NCBI GenBank assembly: GCA_017467805.1
Contig: JAFUKJ010000004.1
Location: 1-49,016, forward strand
From: Lachnospiraceae bacterium
GTDB lineage: Bacteria > Bacillota > Clostridia > Lachnospirales > Lachnospiraceae
DNA: 49,016 bases
Reading direction: 5' to 3'
The first letter of the stretch is position 1; each line of letters begins with the position of its first letter. A program made the position numbers and the translations under genes. Shown in pieces: positions 42,238-49,016 of this stretch. The notes beneath the pieces are model-generated. The model made no database searches and was not told the origin of the DNA. It worked only from the letters and a program-made list of their open reading frames with translations.

Positions 42238-42858
42238 ATGGCACAAGTATCTGTTTATAATATGGAAGGCAAGGAAGTTGAGAAGATCAACTTAAGCGAC
42301 GCTGTCTTTGGTGTAGAAGTGAATGAGCACTTAGTACACATGGCAGTAGTACAGCAGCTTGCAAACAATCGTCAGGGTACACAGAAGGCTAAGACACGTT
42401 CTGAAGTATCTGGTGGCGGAAGAAAACCTTGGAGACAGAAGGGAACTGGTCATGCAAGACAGGGTTCTACAAGAGCTCCACAGTGGACAGGAGGCGGTGT
42501 TGTATTCGCTCCAGTTCCAAGAGATTATTCTTTCAAGCTTAATAAGAAGGAGAAGAGAGCAGCTCTCAAGTCCGCTTTAACAAGCAGAGTTCAGGAGAAT
42601 AAGTTAATCGTTATCGACGAGTTAAAGTTTGATGAGATTAAGACAAAGCAGTTCGTTAAGGTTATGGAGAACTTACAGCTTACAAAGGCTTATGTTGTTC
42701 TTAACGAGAACGATGAGAAGGTTGTTAAGTCAGCAAAGAATCTTCCAAACGTACAGACAGCATTAACAAATACAATTAATGTTTATGACGTTATGAAGGG
42801 TGGCACAGTAGTTCTTACAAAGGATGCTGTTAAGACTATCGAGGAGGTGTACGCATAA
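42238..42858 (+). CDS. rplD: 50S ribosomal protein L4
   Basis: The 206-residue protein has the L4 pattern with the extended exit-tunnel loop ([20 protein letters not shown]) and the globular domain ending TIEEVYA. AAAGGAGG precedes the ATG. In gamma-proteobacteria L4 represses its own operon; whether it does here is unknown. Its stop overlaps the rplW start (TAATG). Confidence 0.98.
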   Translation: MAQVSVYNMEGKEVEKINLSDAVFGVEVNEHLVHMAVVQQLANNRQGTQKAKTRSEVSGGGRKPWRQKGTGHARQGSTRAPQWTGGGVVFAPVPRDYSFKLNKKEKRAALKSALTSRVQENKLIVIDELKFDEIKTKQFVKVMENLQLTKAYVVLNENDEKVVKSAKNLPNVQTALTNTINVYDVMKGGTVVLTKDAVKTIEEVYA

Positions 42859-43157
42859 TGGCAGATATTAAGTATTATGATGTAATCCTCAAACCAGTTA
42901 TCACTGAGAAGAGTATGGCTGGAATGGGCGAGAAGAAGTATACATTCTTAGTTCATACAGAGGCTAACAAGTCTCAGATTAAGGAAGCTGTTGAGAAGAT
43001 GTTCGAAGGTACAAAGGTTAAGAAAGTTAACACAATGAACATGGACGGCAAGAACAAGAGACGTGGTGCTGTAACAGGCCAGACAGCTAAGACTAAGAAA
43101 GCAATCGTACAGTTAACAGAGGATAGCAAGGATATTGAGATTTTCTCAGGACTGTAA
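42858..43157 (+). CDS. rplW: 50S ribosomal protein L23
   Basis: The 99-residue protein has the L23 sequence [14 protein letters not shown] and [21 protein letters not shown]23 sits at the tunnel exit and docks trigger factor and SRP. The ATG shares one base with the rplD stop, so translation is coupled. The 72-nt spacer to rplB contains a palindromic hairpin GCCGCTAGCGGC. Confidence 0.98.
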   Translation: MADIKYYDVILKPVITEKSMAGMGEKKYTFLVHTEANKSQIKEAVEKMFEGTKVKKVNTMNMDGKNKRRGAVTGQTAKTKKAIVQLTEDSKDIEIFSGL

Positions 43158-43229
43158 GAAGTAGCCGCTAGCGGCGAAGTAACTATACACAGACAAGTGT
43201 GATAATAAAATAGAAAAGGAGATATAACA

Positions 43230-44072
43230 ATGGGAATTAAGACATATAACCCATATACACCTTCCAGAAGAAATATGACTGGTTCAGATTTCTCAGAGAT
43301 TACAAAGACAACTCCTGAAAAGTCTCTTTGTACATCACAGAAGAAGAACGCAGGTCGTAACAATCAGGGTAAGATTACAGTTAGACACCACGGTGGTGGA
43401 CATAGACAGAAATACAGAATTATCGACTTCAAGAGAAATAAAGATGGTATCGCTGCAAAGGTTATCGGTATCGAGTACGATCCAAACAGAACAGCAAATA
43501 TCGCTTTAATCTGCTACGAAGATGGTCAGAAGGCATATATCCTTGCTCCAGAAGGTTTAACAGATGGAATGAAGGTTATGAACGGACCAGAGGCAGAAGT
43601 AAGAGTTGGTAACTGCTTACCACTTTCTGAGATTCCAGTTGGTACAATGGTACACAACGTTGAATTATATCCTGGTAAGGGCGGACAGTTAGTACGTTCT
43701 GCAGGTAACAGCGCACAGTTAATGGCGAAAGAAGGAAAATATGCAACACTTAGATTACCTTCAGGCGAGATGAGAATGGTTCCAATCGTATGTAGAGCAT
43801 CAATCGGTGTTGTAGGAAACGGTGATCACAACCTTATCAATATCGGTAAAGCTGGTCGTAAGCGTCACATGGGTATCAGACCTACAGTTCGTGGTTCTGT
43901 TATGAACCCTAATGACCATCCACACGGTGGTGGTGAAGGTAAGACTGGTATCGGTCGTCCAGGCCCATCTACACCATGGGGCAAGCCAGCACTTGGTCTT
44001 AAGACAAGAAAGAGCAAGAAGGCTTCTAACAAGTTAATCGTAAGAAGAAGAGATGGAAAAGCGATTAAATAA
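43230..44072 (+). CDS. rplB: 50S ribosomal protein L2
   Basis: The 280-residue protein has the L2 motifs [20 protein letters not shown] and the C-terminal segment [20 protein letters not shown], with the conserved His needed for peptidyl-transferase assembly. AAAGGAG precedes the ATG. The 3' end and the spacer hold two short hairpins (GCGATTA/TAATCGC and ATCAAATAA/TTATTTGAT), without a T-run. Confidence 0.99.
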   Translation: MGIKTYNPYTPSRRNMTGSDFSEITKTTPEKSLCTSQKKNAGRNNQGKITVRHHGGGHRQKYRIIDFKRNKDGIAAKVIGIEYDPNRTANIALICYEDGQKAYILAPEGLTDGMKVMNGPEAEVRVGNCLPLSEIPVGTMVHNVELYPGKGGQLVRSAGNSAQLMAKEGKYATLRLPSGEMRMVPIVCRASIGVVGNGDHNLINIGKAGRKRHMGIRPTVRGSVMNPNDHPHGGGEGKTGIGRPGPSTPWGKPALGLKTRKSKKASNKLIVRRRDGKAIK

Positions 44073-44143
44073 TCGCTTCGGCAATCAAATAAGCATTGAT
44101 TATTTGATAAAACAGTTATCGATAATAAGGAGGAACAAACCTA

Positions 44144-44425
44144 ATGGCTAGATCATTAAAAAAGGGTCCATTCGCAGATGCAAGCTTACTTAAGAAAGTA
44201 GATGCTATGAATGCGGCTGGTAATAAATCAGTAATTAAGACATGGTCACGTCGTTCTACAATTTTCCCAGCATTCGTTGGTCATACAATTGCAGTTCATG
44301 ACGGAAGAAAACATGTGCCTGTATATGTAACAGAAGATATGGTTGGACACAAGCTTGGTGAATTCGTTGCAACCAGAACTTATAGAGGACATGGTAAAGA
44401 CGAGAAGAAGTCAAGAGTTAGATAA
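44144..44425 (+). CDS. rpsS: 30S ribosomal protein S19
   Basis: The 93-residue protein begins [20 protein letters not shown] and includes [20 protein letters not shown], standard S19. It binds 16S rRNA in the 30S head with S13. AAGGAGG lies upstream of the ATG. rplV starts 19 nt after its stop. Confidence 0.98.
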   Translation: MARSLKKGPFADASLLKKVDAMNAAGNKSVIKTWSRRSTIFPAFVGHTIAVHDGRKHVPVYVTEDMVGHKLGEFVATRTYRGHGKDEKKSRVR

Positions 44426-44444
44426 TTTGAAAGGAGGTTCAACC

Positions 44445-44843
44445 ATGGCTGAAAAGAAGAAATACAGCAGAACTAGTTATAAAAGAAAAAGAAATTTAGA
44501 AAATAGAGACACCAGACCATCAGCAAAGCTCTCTTACGCTAGAGTATCTGTTCAGAAAGCTTGCTTTGTATTGGATGCCATCAGAGGTAAAGATGTTCAG
44601 AGCGCATTAGCACTTTTACAGTACAACCCAAGATATGCTTCAAGCATTATCAAGAAGTTACTTGAGTCAGCTATTGCAAATGCTGAGAATAACAATGGTA
44701 TGAATGCAGAAAACCTTTATATTGCAGCATGTTATGCAGATAAGGGACCTACAATGAAGAGAGTAAGACCAAGAGCACAGGGTAGAGCTTATAGAATCGA
44801 GAAGAGAATGAGCCATATCACAATCGTGCTTGACGAGAGATAG
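44445..44843 (+). CDS. rplV: 50S ribosomal protein L22
   Basis: The 132-residue protein has a lysine/arginine-rich N-terminal extension ([20 protein letters not shown]) and the core [20 protein letters not shown], with the tunnel loop [20 protein letters not shown]. The ATG at 44445 follows AAGGAGG; an earlier in-frame ATG lies inside rpsS. The N-terminal extension is somewhat longer than in short L22 forms. Confidence 0.97.
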   Translation: MAEKKKYSRTSYKRKRNLENRDTRPSAKLSYARVSVQKACFVLDAIRGKDVQSALALLQYNPRYASSIIKKLLESAIANAENNNGMNAENLYIAACYADKGPTMKRVRPRAQGRAYRIEKRMSHITIVLDER

Positions 44844-44853
44844 GAGGAAGAAG

Positions 44854-45510
44854 ATGGGACAGAAAGTTAATCCTCACGGCATAAGAGTCGGCGTTATTAA
44901 AGATTGGGATTCTAAATGGTATGCTGATGCTGAGTTCGCTGATTATTTAGTAGAAGACTACAACATCAGAAAGTACTTAAAGAAGAAATTATATAATGCA
45001 GGTGTATCTAAGATTGAAATCGAAAGAGCATCTGATAGAGTAAAGGTTATCGTTTTCACAGCTAAGCCAGGCGTAGTTATCGGTAAGGGCGGTGCTGAGA
45101 TCGAGGTAACAAAGAAAGAGCTTCAGAAGTTAACAGGAAAGAATGTTCTTGTTGATATCAAGGAGATTAAGAGACCAGACAGAGATGCACAGTTAGTAGC
45201 TGAGAATATTGCATTACAGCTTGAGAACCGTGTAGCTTTCAGAAGAGCTATGAAGTCTTGCATGGGTAGAACTATGAAGGCTGGAGCACTTGGAATTAAG
45301 ACTGCTGTTTCAGGACGTCTTGGTGGAGCAGAAATGGCTCGTACAGAGTTCTACAGCGAGGGTACAATTCCTCTTCAGACACTTAGAGCAGATATTGATT
45401 ATGGATTCGCAGAAGCAGATACAACTTACGGTAAGTTAGGCGTAAAGGTATGGATCTACAAGGGCGAAGTACTTCCTACTAAAGGAAACAAGGAAGGGAG
45501 CGATAAATAA
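44854..45510 (+). CDS. rpsC: 30S ribosomal protein S3
   Basis: The 218-residue protein begins [20 protein letters not shown] and carries the KH domain [21 protein letters not shown]3 lines the mRNA entry channel. The ATG at 44854 follows AGGAGG. The stop overlaps the rplP start by one base (TAATG). Confidence 0.98.
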   Translation: MGQKVNPHGIRVGVIKDWDSKWYADAEFADYLVEDYNIRKYLKKKLYNAGVSKIEIERASDRVKVIVFTAKPGVVIGKGGAEIEVTKKELQKLTGKNVLVDIKEIKRPDRDAQLVAENIALQLENRVAFRRAMKSCMGRTMKAGALGIKTAVSGRLGGAEMARTEFYSEGTIPLQTLRADIDYGFAEADTTYGKLGVKVWIYKGEVLPTKGNKEGSDK

Positions 45511-45947
45511 TGTTAATGCCAAAGAGAGTAAAACGTCGTAAACAGTTCCGTGGTACAATGACAGGTAAAGCACAGAGAGGTAATACAATTACTTACGGTG
45601 AGTACGGTATTGTAGCAATGGAGCCTTGCTGGATTAGGTCAAACCAGATCGAAGCAGCCCGTATCGCTATGACACGTCATATTAAGCGTGGTGGTAAGGT
45701 TTGGATCAAGATCTTCCCAGATAAACCAGTAACAGCAAAACCAGCAGAAACACGTATGGGTTCAGGTAAGGGAACACTTGAGTACTGGGTAGCAGTAGTT
45801 AAGCCAGGCCGTGTTATGTTCGAAATCAGCGGAGTAGCTGAAGATGTAGCTAGAGAAGCGTTACGTCTTGCAACACACAAGCTTCCTTGTAAGTGTAAGA
45901 TCGTTTCAAAGGCAGATTTGGAAGGCGGTGCAGTAAATGAAAACTAA
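45510..45947 (+). CDS. rplP: 50S ribosomal protein L16
   Basis: The 145-residue protein begins [20 protein letters not shown], typical L16, and contains [20 protein letters not shown]. It is placed near the A site and the central protuberance. It overlaps rpmC by 11 nt. Confidence 0.98.
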   Translation: MLMPKRVKRRKQFRGTMTGKAQRGNTITYGEYGIVAMEPCWIRSNQIEAARIAMTRHIKRGGKVWIKIFPDKPVTAKPAETRMGSGKGTLEYWVAVVKPGRVMFEISGVAEDVAREALRLATHKLPCKCKIVSKADLEGGAVNEN

Positions 45948-46137
45948 TAAGTATGTAGAAGATTTAAGAGCAAAATCAGCTGCAGATTTATCTCAGGAAT
46001 TAGTGGCTGCAAAGAAAGAACTTTTCAATTTGAGATTTCAGAATGCAACTAACCAGTTAGATAATACAGCAAGAATTAAAGAGGTAAGAAAGAATATCGC
46101 TAGAATTCAGACTGTTATGGCTGCTAATAAGAACTAA
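45937..46137 (+). CDS. rpmC: 50S ribosomal protein L29
   Basis: The 66-residue two-helix protein contains [20 protein letters not shown], the L29 signature, and ends in [13 protein letters not shown]. It is translationally coupled by overlap with rplP and neighbours L23 at the tunnel exit. Confidence 0.97.
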   Translation: MKTNKYVEDLRAKSAADLSQELVAAKKELFNLRFQNATNQLDNTARIKEVRKNIARIQTVMAANKN

Positions 46138-46154
46138 GTAGGAGGAGAATGATC

Positions 46155-46409
46155 GTGGAAAGAAATTTAAGAAAAACACGTACAGGCAAAGTTGTTAGCA
46201 ATAAGATGCAGAAGACTATCGTAGTTGCTGTTGAAGATCATGTAAAGCATCCTCTTTACAACAAGATCGTTAAGAGAACTTACAAATTAAAGGCACATGA
46301 TGAAAACAATGAGTGCAACATTGGCGATACAGTTAAAGTAATGGAGACAAGACCTTTATCAAAGGATAAGAGATGGAGACTTGTTGAAATTATCGAAAGA
46401 GTAAAATAG
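46155..46409 (+). CDS. rpsQ: 30S ribosomal protein S17
   Basis: The 84-residue protein begins [20 protein letters not shown] when read from GTG 46155, which lies 9 nt after GGAGG and matches the family N-terminus. ATG 46149 in the same frame (adding two residues) is too close to the ribosome site. S17 binds 16S rRNA early in assembly. Confidence 0.96.
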   Translation: MERNLRKTRTGKVVSNKMQKTIVVAVEDHVKHPLYNKIVKRTYKLKAHDENNECNIGDTVKVMETRPLSKDKRWRLVEIIERVK

Positions 46410-46470
46410 TATTTTAGATTACGTATATAGTAATTAAAATCACAAAATGTGATTTGGAAGGAGATTTAGC

Positions 46471-46839
46471 ATGATACAACAGGAAAGCAGACTTAAAGTC
46501 GCTGATAATACTGGTGCTAAAGAGTTACTTTGCATCAGAGTTATGGGCGGTTCTACAAGAAGATATGCAAATATTGGCGATGTAATCGTTGCTAGCGTTA
46601 AAGATGCAACACCAGGCGGCGTTGTAAAAAAAGGCGATGTAGTAAAAGCTGTAGTTGTACGTTCCGTAAAGGGCGCACGTCGTAAAGACGGTTCTTATAT
46701 TAAATTTGATGAGAACGCTGCCGTTATCATTAAAGATGACAAGACTCCAAGAGGAACTCGTATTTTTGGACCGGTAGCAAGAGAGCTTCGTGAGAAACAG
46801 TTTATGAAGATCGTTTCCTTAGCTCCAGAAGTATTATAA
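46471..46839 (+). CDS. rplN: 50S ribosomal protein L14
   Basis: The 122-residue protein begins [20 protein letters not shown] and carries SLAPEVL at the C-terminus. It forms intersubunit bridges. The 61-nt spacer before it has a small hairpin AAATCAC/GTGATTT (46437-46455) next to the GGAAGGAG ribosome site. Confidence 0.98.
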   Translation: MIQQESRLKVADNTGAKELLCIRVMGGSTRRYANIGDVIVASVKDATPGGVVKKGDVVKAVVVRSVKGARRKDGSYIKFDENAAVIIKDDKTPRGTRIFGPVARELREKQFMKIVSLAPEVL

Positions 46840-46852
46840 GGAGGTGTCTTGA

Positions 46853-47158
46853 ATGTTAAAAATTAAGAAGGGCGATACTGTAAAGGTTATCGCTGGTAAG
46901 GATAAAGATAAAGAAGGCAAAGTGTTATCCGTAGATACAAAGAACAACAAGGTATTAGTTGAAGGCGTAAATATGGTTACAAAGCACGCTAAACCTTCTG
47001 CTGCAAACCAGAATGGTGGAATTATTCAGAAAGAAGCTCCTATTGATAGTTCTAACGTAATGTACGTTCACAAGGGAAAAGCTACCAGAGTCGGATTTAA
47101 GATGGATGGAGATAAGAAAGTACGTTTCGCTAAGGCAACAGGTGAAGTGATTGATTAA
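46853..47158 (+). CDS. rplX: 50S ribosomal protein L24
   Basis: The 101-residue KOW-domain protein begins [20 protein letters not shown] and contains [21 protein letters not shown]24 initiates assembly of the 50S subunit. AAGGAGGTG precedes the ATG, 13 nt after rplN. Confidence 0.98.
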   Translation: MLKIKKGDTVKVIAGKDKDKEGKVLSVDTKNNKVLVEGVNMVTKHAKPSAANQNGGIIQKEAPIDSSNVMYVHKGKATRVGFKMDGDKKVRFAKATGEVID

Positions 47159-47182
47159 TTCTAAGGAAGGAGGTCTAGACAG

Positions 47183-47722
47183 GTGAGTAGACTTAAAGAA
47201 ATGTATAAAAACGAGATCGTAGACGCTATGATCAAGAAGTTTGGATATAAAAATGTCATGGAAGTACCTAAGCTCGATAAGATTGTTATCAACATGGGCG
47301 TAGGTGAGGCTAAGGATAATGCGAAGTCATTAGAGTCAGCCGTTAATGATCTTGAGACTATTACAGGTCAGAAGGTTGTTACAACAAAGGCTAAGAAGGC
47401 CGTTGCTAACTTCAAGATTCGTGAGGGTATGGCAATCGGATGTAAGGTTACTCTTCGTGGAGAGAAGATGTATGAGTTCCTTGATCGTCTTGTAAACCTT
47501 GCATTACCTCGTGTACGTGACTTTAGAGGTGTTAATCCTAACGCATTCGACGGAAGAGGAAACTATGCACTTGGTATCAAGGAGCAGCTTATCTTCCCTG
47601 AAATCGAGTATGATAAGGTTGACAAGGTAAGAGGTATGGATATTATCTTCGTTACAACTGCTAACACAGATGAAGAAGCACGTGAATTGTTAACACAGTT
47701 CAACATGCCTTTCGCTAAATAA
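47183..47722 (+). CDS. rplE: 50S ribosomal protein L5
   Basis: The 179-residue protein reads from GTG 47183 (AAGGAGG upstream): [20 protein letters not shown], then [10 protein letters not shown] and the ending [12 protein letters not shown]5 binds 5S rRNA and contacts the P-site tRNA. Confidence 0.98.
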   Translation: MSRLKEMYKNEIVDAMIKKFGYKNVMEVPKLDKIVINMGVGEAKDNAKSLESAVNDLETITGQKVVTTKAKKAVANFKIREGMAIGCKVTLRGEKMYEFLDRLVNLALPRVRDFRGVNPNAFDGRGNYALGIKEQLIFPEIEYDKVDKVRGMDIIFVTTANTDEEARELLTQFNMPFAK

Positions 47723-47740
47723 TTAAGGAGGTAAATTCGC

Positions 47741-47926
47741 ATGGCTAAAACATCGATGAAAATCAAACAGCAGCGTAAGCCTAAGTTCTCTACTCAGGAG
47801 TACAATCGTTGCAAAATTTGTGGCCGTCCACATGCTTACTTAAGAAAATATGGAATTTGCAGAATCTGCTTCCGTGAGTTAGCATACAAGGGTCAGATTC
47901 CAGGCGTTAAGAAAGCTAGCTGGTAA
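47741..47926 (+). CDS. rpsN: 30S ribosomal protein S14, zinc-binding short form
   Basis: The 61-residue protein has the zinc ribbon [20 protein letters not shown] (two CxxC pairs), marking the C+ short type S14 (also called rpsZ) usual in Firmicutes. AAGGAGG precedes the ATG. Confidence 0.97.
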   Translation: MAKTSMKIKQQRKPKFSTQEYNRCKICGRPHAYLRKYGICRICFRELAYKGQIPGVKKASW

Positions 47927-48046
47927 GAACAAGTACATGTTATGTGTACAATATTAAGTATTAAATAAGTTTGTTTCGCTCAGCTTGCTTGAGCGAGCGA
48001 ACAACAAACTTTGTGTCACATAAATCCATAAGGAGGAAAAACTGAA
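47927..48046 (+). other. Long hairpin in the rpsN-rpsH spacer
   Basis: AAGTTTGTT (47967-47975) pairs perfectly with AACAAACTT (48003-48011). Stacked inside is TCGCTCA/TGAGCGA (47976-47982 / 47990-47996), leaving a 6-nt one-sided bulge (47997-48002). Only a short TTGTG follows, so it is not a terminator. It sits upstream of the S8 gene and could be a processing or autoregulatory element. Confidence 0.6.
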
Positions 48047-48448
48047 ATGACAATGAGTGATCCAATTGCAGATATGCTTACAAGAATTCGTAATGCGAAT
48101 ACTGCAAAGCACGATACAGTAGATGTTCCTGCATCAAAGATGAAATTAGCAATTGCACAGATTCTTTTAGATGAAGGATATATTAAGAAATTCGAAGTAA
48201 TCGAAGATGGTGTTTTCAAGACAATTCATATCACATTGAAGTACGGTGCTGATAAGAATGAGAAGATTATCACAGGCATTAAGAGAATCTCTAAGCCAGG
48301 TCTTCGTATTTACGCTGGTAAGGATGAATTACCAAAGGTTCTTGGTGGACTTGGTATTGCTATCATTTCTACAAACCATGGTGTTATCACAGATAAAGAA
48401 GCTAGAAAACTTCAGGTTGGTGGCGAAGTATTAGCATTCGTTTGGTAA
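48047..48448 (+). CDS. rpsH: 30S ribosomal protein S8
   Basis: The 133-residue protein begins [20 protein letters not shown] and ends [13 protein letters not shown], with the S8 [14 protein letters not shown] motif near the C-terminus. S8 is a central-domain assembly protein and the known autoregulator of the spc operon in E. coli. AAGGAGG precedes the ATG. Confidence 0.98.
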   Translation: MTMSDPIADMLTRIRNANTAKHDTVDVPASKMKLAIAQILLDEGYIKKFEVIEDGVFKTIHITLKYGADKNEKIITGIKRISKPGLRIYAGKDELPKVLGGLGIAIISTNHGVITDKEARKLQVGGEVLAFVW

Positions 48449-48517
48449 GATAATTACCTAACGAATCACTTCAATAACACAACCTAACCATTATTTCAAA
48501 TAATAGGAGGTACGGGC

Positions 48518-49016
48518 ATGTCACGTATAGGAAGAATGCCAATCGCGATTCCTGCAGGCGTAACTGTAGAAGTTGCAGAAAATAACAAAGTGACTGTAAA
48601 GGGTCCTAAGGGAACACTTGAGAGAGTATTACCTGCTGAGATGGAAATCAAGGTAGAGGGTTCAGAAATTACAGTAACAAGACCAAACGACTTAAAGAAG
48701 ATGAAGTCTTTACATGGTCTTACAAGAACATTAATCAACAATATGGTAGTAGGTGTTACATCAGGCTACGAGAAGAAGCTTGAAGTAAACGGTGTTGGTT
48801 ACAGAGCAGCTAAGGCTGGAAAGACATTAACATTATCTTTAGGATATTCACATCCTGTAGAGATGATTGACCCAGAAGTCGTTGAGACTGTACTTGAAGG
48901 ACAGAACATCATCATCGTTAAGGGTATTGATAAAGAAAAGTTGGCCAATTCGCAGCTGAAATCAGAGATAAGAGAAGACCTGAGCCATATAAGGGCAAGG
49001 GTATCAAGTATGCTGA
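48518..49016 (+). CDS. rplF: 50S ribosomal protein L6 (3' end outside window, apparent frameshift)
   Basis: The gene starts MSRIGRMPIAIPAGVTVEVA after AGGAGG and follows L6 closely through VNGVGYRAAKAGKTLTLSLG to KGIDKEK (about residue 141). After 48940 the frame yields unrelated LANSQLKSEIRE, whereas adding one base there restores VGQFAAEIRDKRRPEPYKG and GKGIKYA, the conserved L6 C-terminus. A single missing G next to GAAAAG/TTGG is the simplest explanation. L6 is normally essential or near-essential, so a sequencing or assembly error is more likely than a true mutation. Confidence 0.93.
   Translation, partial: MSRIGRMPIAIPAGVTVEVAENNKVTVKGPKGTLERVLPAEMEIKVEGSEITVTRPNDLKKMKSLHGLTRTLINNMVVGVTSGYEKKLEVNGVGYRAAKAGKTLTLSLGYSHPVEMIDPEVVETVLEGQNIIIVKGIDKEKLANSQLKSEIREDLSHIRARVSSML

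Overview
The window comes from a low-to-moderate GC Gram-positive anaerobe, most likely a gut or rumen Lachnospiraceae (Bacillota, Clostridia). This rests on strong AGGAGG ribosome sites, canonical TTGACA/TATAAT promoters, BlaI/BlaR1, LytTR/DUF3021 and ECF/DUF4179 cassettes, and polysaccharide enzymes. Family-level placement is inference. No integrase, transposase, tRNA, rRNA or CRISPR array was found.

The two ends are core translation genes on the plus strand. On the left are the 3' part of fusA (EF-G) and tuf (EF-Tu, with its own promoter and terminator). On the right, from about 40.7 kb, is the S10-spc cluster: rpsJ-rplC-rplD-rplW-rplB-rpsS-rplV-rpsC-rplP-rpmC-rpsQ-rplN-rplX-rplE-rpsN-rpsH-rplF, preceded by a long structured leader with two promoters. 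The rplF copy carries an apparent one-base deletion near 48940. The roughly 38 kb between tuf and rpsJ holds accessory and regulatory genes.

Region by region: 3.1-4.3 kb is a lipoprotein. 4.3-6.5 kb is an alpha/beta hydrolase with a LytTR regulator and DUF3021 membrane protein. 6.5-7.6 kb is a strong promoter, a terminator-bearing leader RNA, and decayed remnants of a cytidylate-kinase-like gene and a MATE transporter. 7.7-8.1 kb is a flavin-binding-like protein. 8.2-11.1 kb is an ECF sigma operon with two zinc-finger anti-sigma candidates and two paralogous membrane-anchored proteins. 11.1-11.65 kb is a promoter driving a structured non-coding segment. 11.66-14.5 kb is a MutS2-like ATPase without Smr and an AEC transporter. 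14.6-19.4 kb is a pair of MacB-like fused ABC proteins. 19.5-19.8 kb is an array of six 53-nt tandem repeats. 19.9-21.5 kb is a conserved hypothetical and a secreted nuclease lipoprotein. 21.6-25.5 kb is a GH28/GH2 pair divergent from an AraC regulator. 25.5-28.3 kb is BlaI/BlaR1 system 1. 28.3-29.95 kb is a second ECF sigma with a DUF4179 partner. 29.95-32.9 kb is an ABC exporter with a second LytTR/DUF3021 pair. 32.9-39.3 kb is BlaI/BlaR1 system 2 with a lipoprotein and a PTS enzyme I gene. 39.3-40.6 kb is a small membrane protein and a convergent rRNA methyltransferase.

The accessory block is rich in envelope signalling cassettes present in two versions: two LytTR/DUF3021, two BlaI/BlaR1 and two ECF/anti-sigma. 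The main discoveries are in the non-coding sequence. The two LytTR operons share the same tandem TGCATCTTAC boxes at the same distance from the -35 element. The two BlaI operons carry differently diverged operators, each laid out as a mirror-image pair. Three unassigned RNA or repeat elements (6.5, 11.1 and 19.5 kb) are not explained by the genes.
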